Shown in pieces: positions 39,686-48,225 of a stretch of DNA of 64,000 nucleotides (positions are counted from its first letter, which is position 1; every line of letters begins with the position of its first letter). Below the pieces are notes generated by a model. The model ran no database searches. It was given only the letters and a program-made list of their open reading frames with translations, and had not been told where the DNA came from. Position numbers and translations under genes: made by a program. This stretch comes from Marinobacter pelagius (GTDB lineage: Bacteria; Pseudomonadota; Gammaproteobacteria; Pseudomonadales; Oleiphilaceae). Location: assembly GCF_003315345.1 (NCBI RefSeq), contig NZ_QNRO01000017.1, positions 1 through 64,000 of the forward strand, written 5' to 3'.

Positions 39686-41119
39686 GTGCCGGAAGCGATA
39701 ACCCGATGGATAGTGGCCTCGCCGGAATTGATGGCTGGATTAGTGGGAGTGCTGGCACTGTTGATAGTGCTTCTTGCGATCTTCCTGATGCGCTCGGCCC
39801 GCAAAGCCGATGCCTGGCAAGGCCGAGCCATTGAGGCTGAGACCCGGGTCGCCGGACTGGAGTCGGACGTTGGTGGCAAGCGGCAGTGGATTGACCAGCT
39901 CGAAGGCGAACGTAAAAGCCTCCAGACGAGGATCGAGGATCTTTCCGGCGAGTTGCACCGTGTGAGGGTGAGGCTTCGGGAACAGGAGGTGGCCCTGGAC
40001 CGGGAGCGCCGCTCGGCAGCGGAGAAGCTGGAACTGCTGGAACGTAACCGGGACGCGCTGAAGCAGGAGTTCGAGAATCTCGCCAACCGGATTTTCGACC
40101 AGAAGAACGAACGCTTCACCCAGCAGACCCGAACCAGCCTGGACAGCCTGCTAAATCCCTTCCGGGACCAGTTGCAGGATTTCCGCAAGCGGGTGGAAGA
40201 CGTGTACACCACCGAGACCCGGGACCGCCAGGCATTGCGCAGCGAGATCAAATCACTGCAGGAGCTGAACCGGCAGATTACCGAGGAAGCGGCCAACCTG
40301 ACCAAGGCCCTGAAGGGTGACAAAAAGATCCAGGGTAACTGGGGCGAGCTGATCCTGGAGCGGGTTTTGGAGAAGTCCGGTCTGCGCAAGGGCGTGGAGT
40401 ATGAAACCCAGGGCAGTTACCGGGATGGTGACCACCAGCTTTTGCGCCCGGATGTGGTGGTGCACCTGCCGGATAACCGGAACCTCATTGTGGATTCCAA
40501 GGTATCCCTGCTGGCCTACCAGCAGTGGGTCAACGAGGAAGACGAGAATGCGCGGGCAGATGCCCTGAAACAGCACGTGGAGGCGGTGCGGAACCATATC
40601 CGCACCCTGAGCGAGAAAGACTACAGCCAGCTCCATGGCTTGCACTCGCCGGATTTCGTGCTGTTGTTCATGCCCATCGAGCCGGCGTTCGTGGCAGCTT
40701 TTCAGCAGGACGAGAACCTTTTCGCAGAAGCCTTTGAGCGAAAGATTATTGTGGTCACTCCAACCACGCTCCTGGCCACGCTGCGGACCATCGAGAACAT
40801 CTGGCGCTATGAACGCCAGAGCCAGAATGCCCGGCGGATTGCGGACAGGGCCAGTGCGGTCTACGACAAGTTGAGGGTGTTTGTCGAAGCCATGGAGCGC
40901 TTGGGCAGCCAGTTGCAAACCGCCCAGGGCAGCTATGATTCGGCCATGAATACGTTGACCCGGGGCCGTGGTAACCTGATTTCACAGGCGAACCGGTTCG
41001 TGGAGTTGGGCGTGAGGGTCAAGAAAGAACTTCCCCGAGGCATCCTGGAGCAGGCCGAAGTGGATGCTGAAGATACCGAGATGGAAGCGGCAATGAACGC
41101 CGATAACCAGCAGGAGTAA
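39686..41119 (+). CDS. rmuC: DNA recombination protein RmuC
   Basis: 477 residues: an N-terminal membrane helix (about 15-37), a long coiled coil (about 45-200) and the RmuC nuclease-like domain (about 210-400) with ILERVLEKSGLRKGVEYETQ, RPDVVVHLPDNRNLIVDSKVS and FMPIEPAFVAAF. RmuC limits inversions at short inverted repeats in E. coli. The start is GTG 39686, with AGGAG about 9 bp upstream. Followed 5 bp later by the next gene, so probably co-transcribed. Confidence 0.93.
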   Translation: MPEAITRWIVASPELMAGLVGVLALLIVLLAIFLMRSARKADAWQGRAIEAETRVAGLESDVGGKRQWIDQLEGERKSLQTRIEDLSGELHRVRVRLREQEVALDRERRSAAEKLELLERNRDALKQEFENLANRIFDQKNERFTQQTRTSLDSLLNPFRDQLQDFRKRVEDVYTTETRDRQALRSEIKSLQELNRQITEEAANLTKALKGDKKIQGNWGELILERVLEKSGLRKGVEYETQGSYRDGDHQLLRPDVVVHLPDNRNLIVDSKVSLLAYQQWVNEEDENARADALKQHVEAVRNHIRTLSEKDYSQLHGLHSPDFVLLFMPIEPAFVAAFQQDENLFAEAFERKIIVVTPTTLLATLRTIENIWRYERQSQNARRIADRASAVYDKLRVFVEAMERLGSQLQTAQGSYDSAMNTLTRGRGNLISQANRFVELGVRVKKELPRGILEQAEVDAEDTEMEAAMNADNQQE

Positions 41120-41124
41120 GAGTG

Positions 41125-41982
41125 ATGGCAGTAGCATCAGGAACGTTTCAACGACTGGCCCGGTCCGTGGCACTGGTCGCCGCCCTCTCGGTCGCCGGGC
41201 AGGTGCAGGCGCTGGCTCCCGAGCACGAGATGCGCCGCTTGATGCTGGCCACCGAGGAGGCCGTTAACGCCGGTAGCTGGGGCGAAGCCGGGGAATACCT
41301 GAATCGCCTCCAGCAGCTGGAAGCGGAGAAGCCGGCCGAATACTTCTTTTACCGCGGCCGGGTGATGCTGCAGGCCGGCCATCTCAATGAGGCCCAGGCG
41401 GCCCTGGAGGCATACGTCACCAAGGCCGGAACCGAGGGCAGCGAGTATCAACAGGCCCTGAAACTGATTACTGATGTGGAACGCACCCGCAAGTCCGGCT
41501 CGGCCGATCAGGCCAACGGCAAGCAGCCGCCCAAGGTGGCTGTGATTGAGCCTGCGGGTGACCAGCGCCTATCGTCACTCAAGAAGCTCTACCTCACCAA
41601 CAATGACCGTGACGCCCTGCTGATGCACCTTAATAGCCTGTTGGATATGGCCGGTTGGCGCGCGGATCAGACGGTCGTGCGGCTGGACAAGCCGGCGGAT
41701 GTTGCCTACGAGGTGAGTGCCACAGAAAGCGTTATCAGCTTCCAGGAGATTCGCCGCGAAGAGGGAAGCCGCCTCGTGCGCAAAACCCAGACCATGGAAG
41801 TCTACGGCGTGAATCCCATGATCGAGTGGGGCTGCGAGGCGGCGGTAGCCAGCTGCTGGATCTACGATCCCCGGGATGGCTCACGGTTGATGCAGCTTGG
41901 CTACAATAGGGAGCGAGCCGGTGAAATCGCCCAGACACTGGGGCAGCTGGTCCGTCATCTGCAGGCGCCTGCCGGCTCCTGA
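41125..41982 (+). CDS. Exported TPR-like hypothetical protein
   Basis: 285 residues with a signal peptide (about 1-28, ending GQVQALA). Residues about 35-115 form helical repeats resembling two tetratricopeptide units (WGEAGEYLNRLQQLEAEKPA, then HLNEAQAALEAYVTKAG). The C-terminal half (about 150-280) is predicted mixed alpha/beta with two Cys (WGCEAAVASCW) that could form a periplasmic disulfide. AGGAG lies 8 bp before ATG 41125. Linked to rmuC by position only. No family recognised with confidence. Confidence 0.65.
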   Translation: MAVASGTFQRLARSVALVAALSVAGQVQALAPEHEMRRLMLATEEAVNAGSWGEAGEYLNRLQQLEAEKPAEYFFYRGRVMLQAGHLNEAQAALEAYVTKAGTEGSEYQQALKLITDVERTRKSGSADQANGKQPPKVAVIEPAGDQRLSSLKKLYLTNNDRDALLMHLNSLLDMAGWRADQTVVRLDKPADVAYEVSATESVISFQEIRREEGSRLVRKTQTMEVYGVNPMIEWGCEAAVASCWIYDPRDGSRLMQLGYNRERAGEIAQTLGQLVRHLQAPAGS

Positions 41983-41987
41983 TCGCT

Positions 41988-43019
41988 CTACGACTCGAGA
42001 TTTCCCCGTTCACCCTCGCGATAGGCGCCGGGGGTGACGCCCGTCCATTTCTTGAAGGCGCGGTGGAAGGTGGACGGCTCGGTAAAGCCTACCTTCTCCG
42101 CGATGTCATTGATCGGCAATTCCTGGCGGCCTAGGTAGTAAATGGCCATGTCCCGCCGCAGCAGGTCCTTGATTTCCTGAAAGGAAGTGTTTTCCTGTTT
42201 CAGCCGACGCCGGAGAGTTTGGGGGCTGGTATGCAGCTCCGAAGCAATCCACTCGAAATCCGGTAAAGGCTTTGAGAAGTCGCGACCGATCAGCGCCCGG
42301 ATCCTGCCGGTCCAGGTGTTGCTTTCGTCGGGCCGGGAGAGCAGGTCCGCCGGAGAGGTTTTGAGGAACTGCCGCATTTCCGGTCTGTCCCGGATAACCG
42401 GCGCCGAGAGAAAGCGCTTGTCGAAGGTGAGGGCGGTCTGACCTGCCTCGAACTCCAGCGGGCAGTGGAAGATATGCCGGTACTCATCACCGTGGGACGG
42501 GCGCGGATAGTTGAACTCGGCCTTGTCCAGCTCCACCGGCTGGCCGATCAGCCAGCTCCCCAGGCGATGCCAGATGACCAGGATGCTCTCCCTCAGGAAA
42601 TAGCTGGGATCGTAGATCTCGCCTTCGATCCTGAGTACCAGCCGAGCCTGCTCATCCCCCACTTCCAGTTCCATGGCTACCATGGGTTCGAACAGGCGCG
42701 AGAACTGGAAAGCCTGGCGATAGACGGCCTCCAGGTTGGGGCAGTCGATTACCAGTGCGCACATGGTTGCAAAGGTGCCCGTCCGGGCCCGGCGAGGACC
42801 CAGGCCCATGAATTCATCCCGGGTGCGGTTCCAGAGCACCTGCATAAGCCGGCTGAACTGGTCACTGCTGACCCGTGCCATCTCGATGCGCAGCAGATCC
42901 GGAGAAATCCCGGCTTCCTTCAGCATCTCCCGGGTATCCAGTCCCTGCGCCTCGGCACCGACCAAGGCTGCCTGTACAAAATGTCTCGAAACCGTCAGGT
43001 TGGGCATCGCGTTCGCCAT
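41988..43019 (-). CDS. AraC-family transcriptional regulator next to a CoA-transferase gene
   Basis: 343 residues with the same plan as the regulators at 1121 and 2560: an N-terminal ligand-binding domain (about 20-210) and a C-terminal double HTH (about 235-335) ending VGFTEPSTFHRAFKKWTGVTPGAYR. Its stop is 5 bp from the stop of the convergent TPR-like gene. It is divergent from the CaiB-type gene, with 187 bp between starts, making that gene the probable target. Confidence 0.88.
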   Translation of the reverse strand: MANAMPNLTVSRHFVQAALVGAEAQGLDTREMLKEAGISPDLLRIEMARVSSDQFSRLMQVLWNRTRDEFMGLGPRRARTGTFATMCALVIDCPNLEAVYRQAFQFSRLFEPMVAMELEVGDEQARLVLRIEGEIYDPSYFLRESILVIWHRLGSWLIGQPVELDKAEFNYPRPSHGDEYRHIFHCPLEFEAGQTALTFDKRFLSAPVIRDRPEMRQFLKTSPADLLSRPDESNTWTGRIRALIGRDFSKPLPDFEWIASELHTSPQTLRRRLKQENTSFQEIKDLLRRDMAIYYLGRQELPINDIAEKVGFTEPSTFHRAFKKWTGVTPGAYREGERGNLES

Positions 43020-43206
43020 TCCATGAAAACGAAACCCATCATAAAACCCCGGGGAAACATTGCAACCGGCCTAACTGACTGACCAGTGGAAGAATTGGCC
43101 AACGGGAATGGGGGAACCGGCAGTTGGCCCCGAGAGCAAAACACGGCAGCATGGTGAGCAAGCAACGCTTATAAAACCACCATCGCCTGACAAGAAGGAG
43201 AAAACC

Positions 43207-44283
43207 ATGGCAGGTCCCCTGAGTTCACTGAAGGTTCTGGATTTCAGCACCTTACTGCCCGGACCCTACGCCACCATGCTGCTGGCCGACATGGGGGCAG
43301 AAGTACTGCGAATCGAGGCACCGGACCGGGTGGACCTCACCAAAGTAATGCCCCCCTTCGACGGCAAGTTCAGTACCGCATTTTCCTATCTCACCCGTGG
43401 CAAGGACACCCTGCAACTCAACCTGAAGAAGGAGGGTGCTGCCGACAAGATCAAGGAGATGGTCAAGGACTACGACATCGTGGTCGAGCAGTTCCGGCCC
43501 GGCGTGATGGACCGCCTGGGCATCGGCTACGAAACCCTGCGTGAGATCAACCCCAGGCTGATCTACTGCGCCATCACCGGCTATGGCCAGACTGGGCCCT
43601 ATAAGGACCGCGCCGGCCACGACATCAACTACCTATCGATTGCCGGTGTCTCCAGCCACTGTGGCCGCGCCGACAGCGGCCCGCCCCCCATGGGCATCCA
43701 GATCGCCGACGTAGCCGGCGGCTCCCACCACGCCGTCATGGGCATCCTCGCCGCCGTCATCGAACGCCAGCAGACCGGCAAGGGCCAGTTCGTGGATATC
43801 AGCATGACGGATGCCGCCTTTGCCCTCAACGCCATGTCTGGCGCTGCGTGCCTGGCGGGTGGAGTGGAGCAGAAGCCCGAGGGCGGCTTGCTCAACGGCG
43901 GGTCATTTTACGATTACTACCAGACCAGTGATGGCCGCTGGCTGTCGGTGGGGAGCCTGGAGCCGCAGTTCTCCGCACGGCTGTGTGACACTTTGGGGCT
44001 GTCCGAATTGAAAAGCCTGGCATTGAGCCAGAAGCCGGATGATCAGAAACAGCTGAAGGCGGCCATCCAGGAGAAAGTGAAAGAGAAAACGTTGGCGGAG
44101 TGGCAGGAAATCTTCGCCGGGCAGGACGCCTGTGTGGAGCCGGTGCTGACGATTTCAGAGGCGGCCGAGCATCCGCAGTTGAAGGCCAGGGGGATGGTGA
44201 TTGAGGTTGATCGGGGGGATGGGGAGATGCAGAGGCAGGTTGGTTTGCCTATTAAGATAGGGGGATCGGGAAGTTGTGATTAA
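43207..44283 (+). CDS. CaiB/BaiF family CoA-transferase (racemase-like)
   Basis: 358 residues of the class III CoA-transferase/alpha-methylacyl-CoA racemase family, with the start LKVLDFSTLLPGPYATMLLADMGAEV and the catalytic-site region GHDINYLSIAGV (His-Asp at about 139). The length (358, not 400 or more) and PPMGIQIADVAGGSHHA fit the racemase branch, which epimerises 2-methylacyl-CoA for beta-oxidation; CoA transfer is the alternative. Start at ATG 43207 with AAGGAG upstream. The last 60 bp are visibly richer in A+T than the rest. Confidence 0.87.
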   Translation: MAGPLSSLKVLDFSTLLPGPYATMLLADMGAEVLRIEAPDRVDLTKVMPPFDGKFSTAFSYLTRGKDTLQLNLKKEGAADKIKEMVKDYDIVVEQFRPGVMDRLGIGYETLREINPRLIYCAITGYGQTGPYKDRAGHDINYLSIAGVSSHCGRADSGPPPMGIQIADVAGGSHHAVMGILAAVIERQQTGKGQFVDISMTDAAFALNAMSGAACLAGGVEQKPEGGLLNGGSFYDYYQTSDGRWLSVGSLEPQFSARLCDTLGLSELKSLALSQKPDDQKQLKAAIQEKVKEKTLAEWQEIFAGQDACVEPVLTISEAAEHPQLKARGMVIEVDRGDGEMQRQVGLPIKIGGSGSCD

Positions 44284-44293
44284 ACTAACATTA

Positions 44294-44326
44294 CAATACG
44301 GGGAGCCCAATGGGCTCCCCGTATTG
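44294..44326. terminator. Bidirectional hairpin between CoA-transferase and lipase genes
   Basis: A perfect 15-bp stem (44294-44308 with 44312-44326) with a 3-nt loop, between convergent genes. There is no long T-run, but stem strength and position suit a shared terminator. Confidence 0.75.
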
Positions 44327-44332
44327 CCACCT

Positions 44333-47041
44333 TTATTGATTTTGGTCTAGTGCGTTTTCAATGGTAGTGCTTGCACCTAATGTCGCAGCCGTATTCTGGG
44401 TCACTGGGGTGATACCTTGGGCAATCACTGCTCCAGTCAGTTCCACCATCGCTGCAAATGCCTCTGATGTATCTGCAACACCTCCGCACTCATCACTCGG
44501 CACCTGAGGAACTACGAAGGTGCTATGGTTTGCACCTGTGCATGGGTTGCTGCCATCGAAGAATATTGCCGCAGGAACCCCCGCATCAGTGGTTGGGACC
44601 GCAGCATTGATGTCTACGATATTCACACCTGTGCTATCTGCAAGTGTTCCACCGTTGGCTCCTAGATCGAAGAGTGCCATTAGAGGCTCTGTACCCGCGA
44701 GCGGAGCTGACAGTGCGCTCTCAAGTGGGTTAACGTTTGCTTCATTGGGAACAGTGGCGTCCCCTGTCACTTCCGTAACCATCAACTGTGGGGTGTTTGC
44801 ACCAAGACTTCGAGCATAGACTGCTGGGTCTACTTCATCTAGGACCGACTGAAAGACGTAAAGGAACGTTTCGAGGTCAGATGTGCCCTGCGGCGGCAGC
44901 GCCGACAAAATTCTATCTGAGAGGGACGCCGAATTCTCAACGAGCTTCGTAACCTGACCCCCGGTGTTGTGAAGTACCACAGAGTTCAGCTCAGGGAATT
45001 GTTTACCGAATGGCAGTGCTGCGTATGGAGCAATAACCTCCGGATCATTGCTCAAACTGGCGAAGGTTGTACCAGTGATTCCGCCGAGAGAATGTCCTAC
45101 AAAGTTGACTGGCAAGCCTGCGAGATCAGGATCTGATGTTCCGGTGATATCCAGACCAGTGAGACCTGAGGCCGAGCCTGTCCCATCAATCGAAGCGGAC
45201 AGGTTTAGCAGATCGAGAACACCTTGGCGCAGGTTGTCTCGGGCCCCTTGGAGACTTTTCAGGTTAATGAAAAGGCTGCCTGAGGTAACGTCAGCGGCAG
45301 ACTCGGCGGATATCGGAGTGAGTCCTCCTGCGTCGGTGTAGTTGAAGTGGCGCTCACCAATATAGGCAAGTCCTGGGACAGCCTCAAAAGCAGGTCCAAC
45401 GTCTTCGGGAGTAAGCTCATCCAATCCAGGCAATGTTCCCAAGGTGGACCCTGCCAAACCATGAAGAGGCTGATCAATAGCGATCACTGCCTGGCACGTT
45501 TTGGCAGCCAACAGAATACCAGGAAGCATTGAGACACTTCTGTCGACACCAATACCATGCTGGAAGATCGTAACCCCAGAAATACCTTCGCATGTGCCGG
45601 CTGCATTTGGGAAATAGGCGACTACAGGGGCCGCGACTTGCCCTTCGATCTTTGGATACGGAAAGTTGGAGTTTACGTTCAGCGTTCCGTCACGATCTCT
45701 CAGGAACTCGAATGTGGTTGTTCCGCTCGATAGGCTCTCGTTGAGCGCAGCCTCAAGATTTGTGTCACCTTGCCAACCTCTCTCAACAAGCGCGTCGCCG
45801 CCGCTGACTGCGGGAATCGGTTGATAGTAAGGAAGAACGATCGAGCCTTGAGAGACTGAAACTGCAGCAGCAGCAGCTTTTATTCCATTTCCCGAGGGCA
45901 AACTCTTGATTGTAGCCAATTCGGTCGCTGGCTGATCTTTGGAATAGAAAAAAGAAGGGCGAGTAGTTGGGAAGGGTATATTTCCCGATGCGACCGCTGT
46001 TTGTATTGCAGTACCAATCGCTGCTTCGGTAGCTATAGCTCCGGCTTCTGCAACGGCAGCAGCAGTGGCCTCGTTCTCCGCGGTTACGTTACCAGCGAGA
46101 ATCTCAGAGAGAATGGCGGTAAGTTCACTAAAGTTGGCCTCTGGATTGTTATCCCTTACAGCCTTGAGCAAAGCAGTAAATCCTACTTTTTGACCGAGAG
46201 CTTCGAAATAGGAAGCCGGAGAGGCAAGAGTCTTCAGTACCGTACTTTGGCCAGCCGTCGTAAATGTATAAGCAAGAGCTACATCTTTCTGAGTTGCAGA
46301 AATGATTTGCTGCCCGAGGCCATTTAGTGCAATTACCAGCTCGCGGATCGAGGCGAGGTTCTCGCTACCCAAAGGTCCTTCTGTGAGTTGTTGTGCAGCG
46401 ATAGATTGTTCAATCGGCTTGCCATTCGCTCCAGTTACACCGTCAGAGACAATAACAATGTACTTCTTATTCTCCAGAAGGGGCTCTAACGGTGTGACCC
46501 GAATCGTATTGTTGGTAACACCATCTTGTGTGATGACTTCGACCCTGAAATTCGGTTGATTGTCTGGATCCTGGTCAACACCTGTTATGCTTGCGGGATT
46601 AACAGAAGGCAAAGCGAGCGGGGCAGCATCCGTGGCAGGTGCGACGTTTAGAGGAACCAGGAATACTGTCTGATTTTCTATCACAGTGTCAGGATTGAGT
46701 GAGCCGTCAAATGCTATATTGAACTGTCCGGTCGTAGAGAAACCCGCCAAGTCGTTAATCGCATTTGATGCCGGATCGGTTCCAGATGTCAGCCCTGTGA
46801 AGTCGTAATCCGCACTTTGGGTCGCACCGAGAAGCAATAGCAGATCGAAGTTCGCCGGAAAAGCAACGGTTGGGGATATCGGGTTCGGGTTGAATACGGG
46901 CCGCACGATTGAGGTATCAATGGTGGTATCAGTAATCTGATACTCCGGATTAGCATTCGCCCCCTCGTCACCGCTGCTAAGGCAGCCTGTAAGTCCAACG
47001 GAAGACGCCACGGCAAGACTTATTAGTGTTTTCTTGAACAT
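44333..47041 (-). CDS. Pla-1/cef (VolA-like) family surface lipase, lipoprotein
   Basis: 902 residues with a lipoprotein signal (SVASSVGLTGC-type start, here LAVASSVGLTGCLSSGDE, Cys about residue 20). The N-terminal part (about 50-220) contains an Ig-like domain with NFRVEVITQDGVTNNTIRVTPL. An alpha/beta-hydrolase domain follows (about 450-850) with the nucleophile motif VGHSLGGITG (about 650) and an upstream oxyanion segment IFQHGIGVDRS. Members of this family are surface-exposed phospholipases or lipases that release fatty acids from external lipids. The gene has clearly lower G+C and more A/T-ending codons than its neighbours, which suggests transfer. No chaperone gene is adjacent. Confidence 0.85.
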   Translation of the reverse strand: MFKKTLISLAVASSVGLTGCLSSGDEGANANPEYQITDTTIDTSIVRPVFNPNPISPTVAFPANFDLLLLLGATQSADYDFTGLTSGTDPASNAINDLAGFSTTGQFNIAFDGSLNPDTVIENQTVFLVPLNVAPATDAAPLALPSVNPASITGVDQDPDNQPNFRVEVITQDGVTNNTIRVTPLEPLLENKKYIVIVSDGVTGANGKPIEQSIAAQQLTEGPLGSENLASIRELVIALNGLGQQIISATQKDVALAYTFTTAGQSTVLKTLASPASYFEALGQKVGFTALLKAVRDNNPEANFSELTAILSEILAGNVTAENEATAAAVAEAGAIATEAAIGTAIQTAVASGNIPFPTTRPSFFYSKDQPATELATIKSLPSGNGIKAAAAAVSVSQGSIVLPYYQPIPAVSGGDALVERGWQGDTNLEAALNESLSSGTTTFEFLRDRDGTLNVNSNFPYPKIEGQVAAPVVAYFPNAAGTCEGISGVTIFQHGIGVDRSVSMLPGILLAAKTCQAVIAIDQPLHGLAGSTLGTLPGLDELTPEDVGPAFEAVPGLAYIGERHFNYTDAGGLTPISAESAADVTSGSLFINLKSLQGARDNLRQGVLDLLNLSASIDGTGSASGLTGLDITGTSDPDLAGLPVNFVGHSLGGITGTTFASLSNDPEVIAPYAALPFGKQFPELNSVVLHNTGGQVTKLVENSASLSDRILSALPPQGTSDLETFLYVFQSVLDEVDPAVYARSLGANTPQLMVTEVTGDATVPNEANVNPLESALSAPLAGTEPLMALFDLGANGGTLADSTGVNIVDINAAVPTTDAGVPAAIFFDGSNPCTGANHSTFVVPQVPSDECGGVADTSEAFAAMVELTGAVIAQGITPVTQNTAATLGASTTIENALDQNQ

Positions 47042-47267
47042 GGGTGGAACCTTTTCCTGTTGTTGTGTCGTTATGTTCTTCTGAAATTTTGGTCAGCGCT
47101 TTGAGCCAATTTCGTAACTCTGACTATAGCGACAGTCTGGCAAGTGTTGATCAGCCAAAAGTGTGATTCTGGCCTTTCAGGTCATCCTCGCACGGATGGA
47201 GTCCGGCCTTTCTGAAAAATAGTTGGCAATGAACGCTTTGTCGAGCCTCCGCAATGGCTTTTGCGAG

Positions 47268-48041
47268 TCAGTCGAACGATGAAAAATCGGGCTTTCGTTT
47301 TTCCACGAACGCGCGGAACGCCTCGGCGGCTTCCGGCGATTTCAGGCGTTCGCTGAACAGCTGCCCTTCGGTCAGCATGGTGTCTTTCAGATCCTCCACC
47401 ACGGGCCGGTTGAGCAGTTGTTTGGTGGCGCGGAGAGCCGCGGGTGCCTGGGCAGCCAGCTGGCGGGACAGTTCCCGGGCGTTGTCTTCGGTTTCCGCAG
47501 GATCACAAACGCGGTTGATGAGGCCCATCTCCAGGGCGTCGTCCGCCGAGAAGGCGTTACCGAGCATCAAAAGTTCGGCCGCGCGCACCCGGCCGAGCCA
47601 GGCGGGTAACAGCAGGCTGGAGCCGCCTTCCGGGCACAGGCCCAGGTTGGCGAAGGGCATCTGGAAGCGGGTGTTGGTGCCGGCCACCACCAGGTCGCAG
47701 TGCAGGAGCATGGTGGTGCCGATGCCCACGGCGGGGCCATTGACCGCGGCCACCACCGGTTTGGTGGCGGTTGCCAGTAATAGAAGGAAGCGGCCGACTG
47801 GTGTTTCCCGGAATTTACCGGGCAGGCCCTGGGCGAATTCGCTCAGATCATTGCCGGCGGTGAAGCACTCCTCGCTGCCAGTGAACAGGGTGCAGCGGAT
47901 ATCGCTGTCGGATTCTGCCTGCTCCAGGGCATCGCCCATGGCGGTGTACATGTCGTGGGTGAGGGCGTTCTTTCGGTCCGGTCGGTTGAGGCGAACGGTC
48001 AGAATTCGGTCTGTTTTTTCGGTGAGGATGAGGTCGGTCAC
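47268..48041 (-). CDS. Enoyl-CoA hydratase/isomerase family protein
   Basis: 257 residues of the crotonase family with the oxyanion-hole segments SEECFTAGNDLSEFA (about 61) and AAVNGPAVGIGTTMLLHCD (about 97). The usual hydratase Glu pair is not clear at NLGLCPEGGSS, where a single Glu remains, so isomerase activity is possible. GTG start at 48041 with AGGAG 5 bp upstream. It stands alone between the lipase and the fumarase genes. Confidence 0.87.
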   Translation of the reverse strand: MTDLILTEKTDRILTVRLNRPDRKNALTHDMYTAMGDALEQAESDSDIRCTLFTGSEECFTAGNDLSEFAQGLPGKFRETPVGRFLLLLATATKPVVAAVNGPAVGIGTTMLLHCDLVVAGTNTRFQMPFANLGLCPEGGSSLLLPAWLGRVRAAELLMLGNAFSADDALEMGLINRVCDPAETEDNARELSRQLAAQAPAALRATKQLLNRPVVEDLKDTMLTEGQLFSERLKSPEAAEAFRAFVEKRKPDFSSFD

Positions 48042-48143
48042 GGTATCTCCTGCGAACGTGTTGTTATTTTCGGGGGATCGTACCCCCTGATCGATAGCTT
48101 TTGTTACTTCCTTTTATAGCGCCTTCGCCTTCCGTCGCATCAC

Positions 48144-48155
48144 TCGTTCGAACGA
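48144..48155. promoter_or_regulatory. 12-bp palindrome upstream of fumarase
   Basis: TCGTTCGAACGA is a perfect palindrome 70 bp before the fumarase start, placed where the -35 element of a TAAACT (48164-48169) promoter would lie. It looks like a repressor or activator site; the factor is unknown. Confidence 0.35.
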
Positions 48156-48225
48156 TTTTCTGGTAAACTCTCGCCTCCCGATTTTTCGATGACACGAAAT
48201 AACGAAACCATCTGATGAGGCGCCT

